A DNA stretch of 64,000 bases, taken from assembly GCF_000687475.1 (NCBI RefSeq), contig NC_057321.1, positions 1,488,001 to 1,552,000 on the forward strand, written 5' to 3'. This DNA is from Ustilaginoidea virens (Eukaryota; Ascomycota; Sordariomycetes; Hypocreales; Clavicipitaceae). A model generated the notes under the pieces. That model was not told where the DNA came from. It ran no database searches and was given only the letters and a program-made list of their open reading frames with translations. Of the stretch, positions 33,774 to 44,896 are shown piece after piece. Position 1 is the first letter of the stretch; the number at the start of each line of letters is the position of its first letter. The position numbers and the translations under genes are program-made.

Positions 33774-35321
33774 ATGGCCAGCAGAAAGGGAAACGCCAAA
33801 GGGAGCTCGTAAGTGGAGTTGCTCTGTGAACCGCGTCACACTCCGCTTCATGCTGCTGACGAGAACGCACTCTCTCTCTCCAGGGCGCCAGAGTCGGTGG
33901 TTCCTGTTCGGTATGTCATGTAATCTGCTGTCGAGGTTCCAGGGGCGTGTGCGACCCGTTTGCCCCTGCTGACCTCGGGGTGCTTGCTTCAGATACCGCT
34001 GCAAGGTGGGAGGCGAGTGGAAGCCGATACATGCGTTTTCTGAAAAGCAGCAACGCCTGGTCCACCGTCAAGTGGACGCTCGAGAAAAGGTGGATGCCGC
34101 AAATTCCGGCATGGTTTGCATGGAGCACTCTGCCGCCTTTCGCGCCGAACTGCGCTGCGATCTGTGCGGCTTGAACAAGCCGTACGATCAGTTTAGCAAG
34201 AACATGAGGAAATCTGATGCTCCTGTAAGTAGGGCCTGGTCCTGTGTCGAGCTTGAGCCCATGGACTAAAGCAGAAACGAAAAGATGTGTATGCGGTGCA
34301 CAGCCTGGACAGAAACCCAGGAACCGGGTGTGACGCCAGCGCCTCTGGAGACTGGTCACGTATCCATAGAAGAGCAGAACAAGCAAGTGTGGAACAAAAA
34401 GTATACCGACAGCACGGATTTCTTCCCGGATGACATGCTCCCTCAGGTACGTCTTTGGCAGTGGGAGAGAAAAAAAAGGAAAAAAAAAAAAACTACCCAC
34501 CTCCTCAGGGGGTTGGCAGCATGGCATCATTTCTAATGCTCCTGTAGGCTCCAATCACTGCCTTGTCCTCGCTGGGAATCGATTATGAACAAGGCTTGAC
34601 GAGACTAACACGAGATTCTCGCGTCAAAGGCTCCGCTTCAGTTTCGTCCAGCACTGGGAGCAAAGCCTTTGATGCGACTTCCATGCCTCCACACCTTGCG
34701 AATATAGTCAGCTCACTTTTTCAGACGCAGGGCTGGGCGGCCGCGTCGGAAAATACCGACAGCGCAAGTCACACGAGCGGTCCGTCTTTGCTGTCTCCCA
34801 GTGTCGTTGGATGGGCCAATCTTAATGACGTCCCTGGAAGCTGTGCGTCGGTGACGGAAACAGAGCCTGCAGGCAGCAGCAGCAACAACAGCTTTGTCGA
34901 GCGACGTGGCGAAAGGACGAATGATCTTCCTCCCCATCTTCGAGGTTATTGGATGAGTGAAGCACATGGCAAGACGGCGTCTAGAGGCAGTAGCTGTGGC
35001 GAATCAAGCGACGGGGGTTCCGGTTCCATCTCCACGGCTACGACAGTGCGCAACGAGGAGATGATGAAGACGCAGCGACGTGCTCCAATCCAGTACCATG
35101 CCTGGGATAATTCCGGCCAAATGCATGGCAAGCTGAAATCGCCCACCGTCTCGAGCAGTGACGCCTCGTCCACAAACTGCCAGACGCTCGACAACGACGA
35201 CTGGCCAAGTCTCCCAGTCTCCAGTCAGGGGCCACCACCGCCAAGCCGGAAGGGCGCCTGGCACAAAGCGCCAAGAGTAATCAATCACAAGCACCAGTCC
35301 TTCACGGTTCAGCCGCGGTAG
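33774..35321 (+). CDS. Stc1-domain (LIM-like zinc) protein
   Basis: In fission yeast Stc1 is a LIM-like zinc protein that tethers the RNAi effector to the CLRC H3K9 methyltransferase complex; in filamentous fungi the domain occurs in proteins of unproven function. Exons 33774-33808, 33884-33910, 33993-34224, 34285-34446, 34548-35321; 409 aa. The domain (about residues 20-130) has paired zinc ligands: YRCKVGGEWKPIHAFSEKQ, MVCMEH, ELRCDLCGLNKPYDQFSKNMRK and CMRCTAWTETQEPGVTP. The second exon is only 27 nt. The fourth exon uses an AAAAG acceptor to keep the frame, the least certain junction. The rest is Ser/Thr/Gly-rich and disordered, with an LPPHLRGYWMSE block and a basic C-terminus. Whether this one serves heterochromatin is not shown by the sequence. 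Confidence 0.82.
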
Positions 35322-37824
35322 ATGCTAACTCGAGGGAATTGTAGGCACAAAGGGAAGACGCGACGCAGCACATGCCGGCCAGACATATCGATCCGGACAT
35401 TGACGAGCAGCGAAGACTACGCCATCGAGGGTGAAGCACTTTTGGCTGGCAACCTGCCAGGAGTCAAGTCAGCAGGACCCAGCAACCACTTGCAACGATC
35501 TTTTTTTTCCCTCGGCCCCCCTTTTTGTCCCGTTTTTTTTGTCCCGTCTTTTTTTTTTCTTCTTTTTTTTCTCTTTTCTTTTTCTCTTCTTTAGCTGCGG
35601 ATGTTTGGTTCAGTGTGAAACGTTGATCAAACGCACTAAACGTGACTGGTAGGGATGGCCGGCTGGGAACCAACAACAATTGCAGCTGTGTAGTTATATA
35701 GAACTGATTGAACAGCCGACATGATGCCCTCGTGACGCCCATGACTCGTCCCATGTCGACCAGCCGTAGTCGGTGTGTTGGAGTCCCACCCCATCAGCGA
35801 CAGGAATTCCCCAAGGGCCCAGGCAGATCATGATACCCTCGACAGCTGCGTAGGCATGGCAAAGCAGAGCAAAGCAGAGCAAAGCAGAGCAAAGCAGAGC
35901 AAAGCAGAGCAAAGCAGAGCAAAGCAGAGCAAAGCAGAGCAAAGCAGAGCAAAGCAGAGCAAAGCAGAGCAAAGCAGAGCAAAGCAGAGCAAAGCAGAGC
36001 AAAGCAGAGCAAAGCAGAGCAAAGCAGAGCAAAGCAGAGCAAAGCAGAGCAAAGCAGAGCAAAGCAGAGCAAAGCAGAGCAAAGCAGAGGCAGACGCAAC
36101 TGGCCCTGAAAGGAATGTCGCTGTCCCTGTTATCGAGGCTGAGATTGAAGCGGGCTGCCTGCCACCCTGCCTTACCCACCTCACGTTGACGGGTGAGCGG
36201 CTGGACTCAACTGAAACGCCGTAAAGCCGCTACCTACCGTCTTGGGTAATATGTTGGTTAATCTTCTGGATCAATCTGAAATGGGGGAACCACGACATGT
36301 TCGAGAGCCAGCGACCAAGTTGGGCTCCCGTCCCCGGTAGCAGCGGTAGCAGAAATGGAGCCGGTCGCTAACCCAGGATGATGACCTCTGCCCTGATGGG
36401 ACTGCGCGCCTACTAAGTCGCTGGACGAAAAGCCCTTTGGAGGATGAAAGTCAACGTTATCTGGGACATCAGCCCCGCTAATGCATTTAGCTCTCATGTG
36501 TTGTGTGACGCCTGCTCTCCCCAAGGTTCGTCATCAGCGCTCGCGGCTACCTTGATGACCACTTCTCTTGCAGCCACGTGTTGACGCCTGCTCCGTTACG
36601 GAAGCACGCATGGTAGAGACTCGAACCTCGCGGAGGGCCCGGATCATGGTCCCAACTTTTGATCAGGTTGATACGGTGGAATGTCGCTTCTCTTTCTAGG
36701 AGCTCGACCGTCGGCTTGAACTTGCATCTTCCAAACTTCTGCCGCGCGACTTGCCATCGGGAGATGCCCGCTTGATTTCCTCGTGGCTGCCATGCTACCA
36801 TTAATGTCCGTAAGATGAGTCAAGCATGTTGCCGTGATGGGAAATGCTGGCCGTTGTACCATTGAACAGCTTCTGTCTTGCTACTGTAGGTATTCCTTGA
36901 CGGAAAAGAGGGAAAGACCTGGTATCTCTTTATCGGTGGCGTCGACGAGATAAGTCACTACATACTACGGAGTAAGCTGGGACAGTAGAACAAAACGGAG
37001 CTTGTACCCAGAAGCTTGCAATTGATTGGATGACAGCAACAAGGCAGGGGCGGGCCAATGCCAAGCAAGTGCCTCCCACCTGCCCAAGTTTGGTAAGTTT
37101 GGTCAATGTCAGAAAATCCAAGTGGCTGCCTGGCATTTCACATGGCCGGTGCCGGCACCATCTATCCAATCTGTTACGGCTGATGACCGACTAATAGACT
37201 ACCTAGGTAGGTGTTCAATAATGCGCGAACAACCCCACATCAACACCATCACCACACTATCGTGTACGTACCTACCGTTTCCTCCATTCTGTCACCGTCT
37301 TGTCTTCTTCCTTCTTCCGATATACCAACACGATCCGATACCGAAGCAACCGTACAGCGGACACACACAACACACTCACAGCCGTGTGTCCTGTTTTCCA
37401 CCCCGAACATTGCCTAATAGACAGCCCCCTTCCTCTGCGATAACAAAATTTGCTTGAAACCGAGTATCAACTTGGGCCAAGTCCTCCTTTCAGCTGGCAT
37501 GGCAATCAGATGGTTGGCAGCCCTTCAACTTCACACGGGCATAGCTGCGGTGCTGGAAGTCTGTCTTCCTCTGCGACCCAACCTCCTCATGTGTATCCGC
37601 AAAGCAGCAAACCCACAGGCCACATACAACAAGCCACCAGTAAGGCTATTCGGCTAACAGGTTTGAGTTGGAGTGGAAGCTTTCGCATCCGAAAAGGCGC
37701 TTCTCATGCCCATTGTAACCAGCGAGGCTCTCCTCTTTGTGAGGCTACACTGCATTCCAAGTGGGATACTTTAAAGGTATTTAGGTTGCTATAACCATGT
37801 TCGTACAACCCGTCTGCCTCTCGT
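35322..37824. other. Intergenic containing the 10-bp array
   Basis: No gene is supported. T-rich tracts (35500-35592) follow the Stc1-type gene. The perfect 10-bp array (35861-36090) sits in the middle. Sequence from 36240 to 37824 shows short open frames only. A copy of TACGGAGTA is at 36966 and an ACCTAGGTAGG motif at 37201. A small plus-strand frame at 37450-37794 has no supporting feature. Confidence 0.5.
35861..36090. repeat. Perfect 10-bp tandem array, 23 units (AAAGCAGAGC)
   Basis: Twenty-two identical AAAGCAGAGC units plus a final unit with one change (last base G). Because the unit is 10 bp and contains no stop in any frame, all six frames stay open across the array. They give Lys/Gln/Ser/Ala/Glu-rich peptides on plus and Leu/Cys/Ala/Phe-rich peptides on minus. 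No start context, intron or homology supports translation. Confidence 0.95.
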
Positions 37825-40409
37825 CTATTGCCCGAGCGAGAATGAGCAACAGACGGCAGCTGTCGTCTGGATGGCACTCACTTGAGCAGTTGCTGCAAAA
37901 TGATATCCGTCACGAAATTCCCGTGTCTCTGGGACGAGAATAAATGCTTTCAAAAAGTAAAAACATATTGTTCTAGACATGGCTGCTACGTTCTCCCTTC
38001 GTTTGTTTACCACCTCCTGGCTCTCGTCCTCTGGTTGATGCAGTGCGTCATAAAACTGGGTGTCATGAAACTGGTCATCTGAATCTCGGTCACTTTCTCG
38101 TTGCGTTTCAGTCGTTGCTCCCCACGTACTTGAACGGGACGAAAGGCAGAACCCATGTCCCGCTTCCAAGAGACTCTCTGCATCCTGCGCCAAATGCGCA
38201 GCATGTTTGAAGATGCTCAGCAATTCCTCAAACGCGGAGGCAAGTTTTCCCGTTGCATCCGGGCGCTCGCGGATGACTTTGGAAAAGTCCCCCGTTAGAT
38301 ATCTTTCGTCGTATTCGAGACGAAAATGGTCCGTGCCTGCTAAAATATCAATGGTTTGAAGGTCAGCATACCGAGCTGTAATGCTGAGAAGATGTGGTCC
38401 TGTCAAGCGCGGGCATACGGAATAGTCCAGCCAACGCTCAAGAAAAAGCCTCAGTACGTGGTGGCTGTTGTGCGTGATTGCAGTAGTCAACGGCGTATCC
38501 CCTGTGATTGTGGCCGTGTTAACTTCCGCGCCATACTCTAGAAGAAGCATTGCAAGAGCAGCGTCATTATTTTGCGCGGCATGGAAGAGAGCCGTCTTGC
38601 CATCCACTCCAGCTTGGTCAACCTCGGCCCCGAAATCCAAGAGTACTTTAACAAGAATAGCGTCGTCAGATCTTCGTGCTGCACCATTTAGAGGCCCGCC
38701 TTTGCTTATGCCACTAGGAAGTGGTGAACTGGGCTTGCCCCTGCATCAAGAAGGAGCCTGGCGCAAGCTGTATGGCCTTGGGCTGCGGCGTTTGACAACG
38801 GACCAGATAGTTGCGAGTCGATAATGTTCGGATCAGCGCCATGTCTGAGTAGAGTTACGATGGCACGACTATCCCCTCTGGCAGCTGCCCATGCCACAGC
38901 TGTACGACCCGTTGTATCTTGTGCATTGACCTGATGGGGATGTGCTAGTAGTTCTTGCTCCAAGTCTCTGCTTGAAAGACCGAGAACGATTCGATGTGTT
39001 TGAGTAAACTGAGACTCGTCAATGAAATCATCCAGGTACTCGCCGCCTTTGGTAATAGTACGGAGAGCGTCTTTGGCAGGCTCCGACAAGTTGCCTTCTA
39101 GCAAGAAATGGCATGCCTTGATACGCGGGCTATTATAGAATGCAGCAAGTGGCTTGTAATCGGCATCAGATCCGGCCTGTATCAAGAATCTACACGTCTC
39201 ATACTGTGTGCCGTACAGAGTCCATTGTAGGAGAGAATAGCCACGCGTGGGACTTGTGTCTCGAGGAGATGCCAGTCCCTGCGTGAGCAGAAACTTTAAT
39301 CCATCAATGTTGCCACCCAAGGCATAGTTTACGCACTGGGCAGTGTCCGGAACTCTTCTCAACGTACGAAGCTGTAAAGACGGCCCCAAATCGTGGTGGT
39401 AAGATATGTCCACTCGCACGATACTGGACCAGAAGCTAGCGGGAAACCAGTATTCCATACTCATACTCACTTTGCTCGACTGCGCGCCCTTGCAAGCATG
39501 AGTGTCACACTTCTGATTCAGAACCGGTAGCCCCGCAAAGCCAACAAATAGGCGGCCGAGAAAGTTGCCCAGTATTGCCGGCGATGACGAGCTCTTCCTG
39601 GCGTGGCAGGAGCAGTGACGGATCCCCCTGCACAAGTTACTACTATAGGGAGTGACTCTAACGCCCAAGTCGACCTCCTGAGAGTTGATAGAAAACGTGC
39701 TAGACTTTGCTAACTGGCCACGGCTGCCTGCTCGGGTTCCATATGCAAACTTGACTTGCGAGTACTGGTTCATCTGCAGTCTACGTGACTGTTCTTGCAG
39801 TATCTGCTCCACCCGCGCAATGCGTTCATCGACACCTGTAAGAGTAGCCATGAATTTCTCGGTCGTGGCCAGTTGGGTTCGTGATTATTTTGCCGCCGTG
39901 GTAGATATTGTTTGAATGTCGAGTCGAATTCTGAGCATGTCTTCACCATTGAGGCAGTTAGTCGTAACTGCATAGGGGACGAGGCTTGGAAAAAGATGAA
40001 CTCGTACGAATTGGCGGCACCGAGCATAATATTCAGGCTACTTTTGATAGTGCGGATATCATCCTGCAATTCCTTCAATCGACCCTGCTCGTTTCGCCAA
40101 GCATGCTGTAATCCGAGCGGGGCTCTTGACTTGAGATAGACCAGTTAAGCTGCCAATAATTCTTTCGACATTGTTCAATTTCAGTCTGGCTTGTTTTAAC
40201 AAATGCGGTATGGCGGAGTACTTCGACTCGGGTAGGCCAGGTAGGGTGGCACGAAAAGCACAAGCTCCAGGTCCGCAACCTCGTTGCCAACCGCATGGAT
40301 CCTGCCTGGCAAGGTTCTGCAAAGAGACCTCAAGCTGAGATGGCGGAGCATAATTTTGATGCAGAAGCGATGATGTCACAATGTTGGCGGCCAACGAGAC
40401 GGGATCCAT
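37825..40409 (-). pseudogene. Broken ankyrin-repeat protein gene
   Basis: A fungal ankyrin-repeat family protein with the standard N-terminus (MDPVSLAANIVTSSLL). Reading on the minus strand from 40409: the N-terminal helical domain (LLKQARLKLNNVERIIGSLTGLS), then a frame change between about 40125 and 40085. It resumes as AWRNEQGRLKELQDDIRTIK. An intron (39931-40007) joins to IRLDIQTISTTAAK and is followed at once by an in-frame TAA (39885-39887). The same frame then continues with ATTEKFMATLTGVDERIARV and the central region (LFVGFAGLPVLNQKCD, LRRVPDTAQCVNYALGGNID) and ankyrin repeats. A second frame change occurs near 38705, after LLLDAGASP, and repeats resume (DGKTALFHAAQNNDAALAM). A third shift near 37930 is possible. 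At least three lesions make a functional product unlikely. It is divergent from the GDE1-like gene. Confidence 0.8.
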
Positions 40410-40785
40410 TAGCGTATGGTGCCTCCAGAGTTGTTTCGTGAGGAGATGCGGAGATGATCCATCAGGGAAGCAGGGGAAACAGGGGAAGCGGGCCGTCCCA
40501 TCTTTAGCGCTCTCTCCTTGGCGCTGGCAGCTGTCATAGCAGATCCACAATCATACGCCACCTGGCAGGTTTTCGGTGAAATGAGCCCACCCCCGCGTCC
40601 TTTGTTGGCCAAAAGGACAAACAATGGGCAAATCGTGTTTTGCATACCGGATCGTTGGTCGTTCAGAATCAGACTTTGACCACTCGTTTCACACATGGAG
40701 CCTGAATCTTGTATAGAAGCTGCTAATTGCAGTTCTGTATTGTGTGCCGCACCCCCAGCAGCACTGCCACTGACGGAAAGTTGTC
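40410..40785. other. Shared divergent promoter of two ankyrin-containing genes
   Basis: 376 bp between the starts of the broken ankyrin gene (-) and the SPX-ankyrin-GDPD gene (+). No repeat, no homopolymer and no ORF of note; it lacks the simple sequence seen in most other intergenic DNA here. Confidence 0.5.
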
Positions 40786-43700
40786 ATGAAGTTTGGTCTG
40801 CATTATCATGGATTCCGGATCCCAAAATGGGACGCGTATTACGTGGACTATAACGGTCTACGTCAAAGGATTAGAGACTTGGCACACCAAGATGGCACAT
40901 GCGAGCCAAAAGGTAAAGTTGCCGAGCCCTCCCACAGACGCCCTGCCCTGGCCGGTACAAGACTGGATGTTTAACGGACTCCGATAAGTTCTTGATTTGG
41001 AGGCAGAGACGTTCCGACACATAAACCAGAATATATCACGTTTCGAAACGTTCAGGCTGCAAATTGCAGAAACGATTGATCGTCGCGAAAACGAGACATG
41101 CCGCATGTTTGGCTTCCCCACGACTCCCATCTCTCTACCGAATATCGACTCCGTCGAAGAGCTTGAGCTTGGAGTCGTTCGGTCTTCATACGAAGAACTA
41201 CTGCTAGAGTTGAAAGAAATCCAATGGTTCGACAAGGTCAATCATACCGCATTTAGCAAGATATTCGGCAAGCTGGCAAACCATAGTCACGACAAGAAAG
41301 CCCTTGACCACTCTCGCTCCCGATGGATCGCTTTGCAGCTCAGATTAAGCAATTCTTGGTCCGAAGTGTATGGGAGAGTGGACAGACTTGTGTCCGACAT
41401 ACGCGCAGAACTTGCTCGACCCCGGCTCGGAACCCATTCATGGTGCATTGCCAGCCTGATCAGCCATATGCTCCCTGCAACGGAGGAGCATGACGTGCTA
41501 TGTAAAAGCCTCAAGAACGACGAGCACTCTCTGATAGGAAAACACATTCTTTCGGCACCGGCTCGAGAGGCTACGGCGAGGAATGATCCGTGTCTCTATA
41601 TTGCCGACATCATCCTTATTTCGATACTATTCTCAGCAAAGCATACCACGGCGCTTGCCATCGACGTCATTCCTCGCAAACACGTTGGCGCCGAACACAT
41701 GTTTCTGATTGTGAGGCTATATGGGATGGAGTTTCAAAGGTGCCTGTCCCAATGGCAAAGTTCCCCTACAGAGCATGTAGACCATGCTGGTCATGAATTT
41801 GCCACGATTTTGCGTGTCCTGGGTTCCAGAGCCACCCATCTTCTGCAAGTGAAGGACTGCCAGGGTTGCTTGCTTTTACACCATGCGGCTCACTATGGCC
41901 TTGACTCCCTTTGAAAAGTCATGGTATCTCATCTGGTCGATACGGCTCCAACGGTTGCTGCCGAGACGCTCATGTCAACCGACAACTGGGGGAGAACACC
42001 ACTCCACTGCGCTGTTAATGCCAGGAGTCCATCAGTCCTTGCCGTCCTGCTTAATGCGCTGTCTCAGATTAGCCTCGATGAACAACAATCGTCGAACCTG
42101 AGAGCAACGCTTGGGAGCATCCTTATTTTGGCACTGAGAGCAGGGGCGGACGACATGGCAAAGATGGTGCTGGACCATGGCCCTGATCTCCTGCACCAGT
42201 CGTCACGTGGCGAAACGGCCCTGTACTGTGCTGCACAGCTGGGAAACCTGCCTCTAGCAAGCCTTGTCGCTGGCCGATTAGCTTCATATGCACTCGGCAT
42301 CGATGTTGTTGAGCACACCAAAGGTTGGACAGCTCTGATGGCGGCCTGTGGGAATGGGAATGCAAACATGGCCAAACTTCTTCTCCAGGCTGGCTCTAAC
42401 CAAGGACTTTGCGATGCTCGTGGATGGACGGCGCTGGAACATGCGGTGTTTCGAGGACACCACGTCGTTGCAGAAGTCCTTGAACCGCATCAACCAAGCA
42501 CTGGACTTGAGGGACCCGCCAATGCTATCAGAGCAGTCCATAAGTCGCGTCCTCATGCGGTCTGCGACGCGGGAGAGAAAATTCTAGTCGTGTACCTCGG
42601 AAGTACACAAGGTGGTCACGATCGAGCTGCAATTCAGTTTGGGGATTTTTGTTCGAATATCAGCGATACGTTCCGTCACGGATGTCCATTAGAAATGCAG
42701 ATTTTCCTTCTAGGGGCGCCTTCTGTTGCTAAAACCATACCGCTACCACTGCTGGACGATCAGTCGCACAAGCCCCTGATTTTCAGAGTGAGGCATGACA
42801 TGCCACTTCAAGTTGTGCTCAACGTGTACCGTTGCGACGTCGCCAACTCCAGGGTGCTGGTAAGCAGCGGTACCTCACTCCTAGACCAGGAGCATGTGCT
42901 TGGAGACAAACATGAGAGTTTGATTCGAGAGCGCACTATTTTCATGATGGATAAAGAGAAGCCGGGTCCTTCCGGCACAGCGTTACTGAGTTACGTCGTT
43001 GCGGAACCATATCCGGGGCTCAAAGACCCTGATGCGTCTAGTTGTGTCAGACTTGGGCAAGGTTTGGCTCGACTGGTTGGGCATAGAGGTGTGTGGCCAC
43101 TGATGCCTCTTCTCCGAGTAATGCTAATTCTGCCGAAGGGCTGGGTCAGAATGTCCTCAGCCGTTCGTTCCTCCAGCTTGGGGAAAATACTGTCATGGTG
43201 TGCAGAATCAACTGTCGCTGTCAAGATGAATACGGACTGACCCTGGTAGTCATTTCTGTCTGCTGCGAAATTCGGCGCATCATTTGTCGAGGTAAGGTAT
43301 TCGTATCAAAAGACTAGCTCAGTATCTGACCGCTCGTAGTTCGGTAAGACGACCGTGTTCTCAAACCCAGGAGAATTCTAACAAGCGTCCAAGATCTACA
43401 GGTCACCAGAGACTTGGAGGCCGTGGTATATCACGATTTCTCTCTCAGCGAGTCTGGCACAGACATACCTATCCATGACACTACCTTGGCGCAGTATAAG
43501 CACGTAGGCGACATGCACGAACCAAAAACGCAAATCTCATGCAGTTTCGACAGCGGTGTCAAGCTATGTAATCCCAGAAGACCGCGTGCTTGGTCCTCTG
43601 GGGAAGAATCTGCCTCTAAAGCGGCGCAGCTACGTCAAAGACTGCAGTTTGCAGTGGCTTTTCAAACCAGAGGGTTCAAACCGAACAGCCGTGGAGACGT

Positions 43701-44444
43701 CATCCAAGATGCCCTGACCACGTTGGAGGAGTTGCTTGTCAAACTTCCTCTGGAGATTGGCTTCAACATAGAGATAAGTACGTGCGAAACCTTGTTGACG
43801 AATCACTCGACTTGGCCTGACGCAGTGGCAAGAATATCCTCGGCTGCATGAAGCGGCCGAGGCGGGAGTCGCTCCTGTCGCACTCAAAATCAACACATTC
43901 ATAGACGTTGCCCTCGAGAAACTTGAGAAACACGCTGGCAAAAGGTCAATTATCCTTTCATCATTCACCCCCGAAGTCTGTATTCTTTTGTCTATGAAGC
44001 AAACGGCGTATCCAGTCATGCTCATCACCAACGCTGGCAAAACTCCCGCGCAAGACAAAGAGCTGAGAGGCTCGAGCCTGCAGGCAGCTGTCCATTTCGC
44101 CCGCATGTGGAAGCTTGATGGCGTTGTGCTGGCGTGCGAGACCTTCCTGTACTGCCCCAGGCTTGTTCAATTTGTGAAGAATATGGGCTTGACATGTGCT
44201 TCGTATGGCGTGTTGAATAACGAGCCTGTAAACGCAAAAGTAAGCAGGCGCCTCGCGAGACAACTAACGTTCGTCTCTGCAGTGATCCGCTGACATGGGG
44301 AGTATCGTACAGGCGCAGGCAGCTGCGGGTGTTGACGTCTTACTGGTGGACAGGGTCAAAGTCATCGCAGATAACCTCAGAGACCATGGGGCCTGCAAAG
44401 CGTCTCCCACGACCCAAGACGAAAGTACGCAGACTAGACACTAA
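40786..44444 (+). pseudogene. SPX-ankyrin-GDPD protein (GDE1-like) with one in-frame stop
   Basis: Resembles yeast Gde1, a glycerophosphodiester phosphodiesterase releasing glycerol 3-phosphate from glycerophosphocholine, regulated through its phosphate-sensing SPX domain. Model: 40786-40912, 40989-43088, 43139-43197, 43250-43291, 43402-43777, 43833-44239, 44313-44444; frame coherent over 1080 residues. The SPX domain starts KFGLHYHGFRIPKWDAYYVDY and ends ELKEIQWFDKVNHTAFSKIF. Ankyrin repeats follow (NWGRTPLHCAVNARSPSVLA, GWTALMAACGNGNANMAKLL). The GDPD part has the catalytic VGHRGLGQN...QLGENTV, VTRDLEAVVYHDF and the LLVDRV end. A TGA at 41912-41914 (codon 351, after HHAAHYGLDSL) interrupts the ankyrin region. 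Four residues expected as FDVQ are missing at the intron 43292-43401. It is thus either a recent pseudogene or a sequence error. NUC-2/Pho81 is the related alternative, but the N-terminus fits Gde1 better. Confidence 0.75.
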
Positions 44445-44896
44445 GAGTCACGCACGGCTCGCGCATGCAACAAAAATGGGAGCTGCACTCTTTCAGTCTG
44501 CCTCATACGTTTGGTCAAGTGTGCTGAACACCCGTTGGAGCGGCAGGCGCAACGTTCGCGACCGGGGGTCAAGTGGGAGAGATGTGGCCGCTGTTGACGT
44601 CCGGCTTGGTTGCTGTGGGCTGAGGAGCAGCAGTGGAAGACGAGGAGGAGGAAGCAGGGGGAGGAGGGGGAGCCAGACTCGCCGCAGTCCTGGCTGGTTG
44701 GGGCGGACAAGTCTTCTTGGGAGTGTATGGAGACAACCTGGGGCCGCGGGTCGGGGAACATGACGTCTGTTGCCTCGGTGGTGCCGCAGCCGTTGGCGAC
44801 GGACACGTCGGGGAGTCTCTGGATGGACGCGGTGCTACTGCGCTGCTTCTTCTTCTTGCCGCCGCCCTCGTCGATGTTGACGACGGCGCGGTTCAT
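44441..44896 (-). CDS. Possible small ORF, unrecognised
   Basis: Open minus-strand frame of 151 codons converging on, and overlapping by a few bases, the end of the GDE1-like gene. The first 80 residues look coding-like: acidic/basic mix with a KKKK patch, then PDVSVANGCGTTEATDVMF and a DPRPQVVSIHSQEDLSAP segment. The second half shifts to Cys/Leu-rich composition, and an alternative frame there reads as an Ala/Pro/Ser tail. A small intron or a chance ORF would both explain this. There is no family match from memory. Confidence 0.2.
   Translation of the reverse strand: MNRAVVNIDEGGGKKKKQRSSTASIQRLPDVSVANGCGTTEATDVMFPDPRPQVVSIHSQEDLSAPTSQDCGESGSPSSPCFLLLVFHCCSSAHSNQAGRQQRPHLSHLTPGRERCACRSNGCSAHLTKRMRQTERVQLPFLLHARAVRDS

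Noticed and set aside
35861..36090. Protein-coding repeat or CRISPR-like array
   Set aside because: Units are directly adjacent without spacers, all six frames are open only because of the unit length, and no start, intron or homology supports translation. The organism is a eukaryote.
36608..36650. tRNA-like GGTTCGAGTC on the minus strand
   Set aside because: The T-stem does not pair and no acceptor or anticodon arm fits upstream.
37450..37794. Small plus-strand ORF upstream of the ankyrin block
   Set aside because: 114 codons with no domain, signal or splice context; within the length expected by chance here.
43089..43138. Apparent frameshift in the GDE1-like gene
   Set aside because: The 50-bp segment has a GTGTGT donor, a GCTAAT branch site and an AAG acceptor. 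Removing it gives VGHRGLGQN, exactly the family motif, so it is an intron.
37825..44444. Repeat-induced point mutation as the cause of both gene losses
   Set aside because: Only two stop codons (CAA to TAA and CGA to TGA) are suggestive, the second is not in the preferred CpA context, and frameshifts are not a RIP product. It was kept as a testable possibility, not a call.
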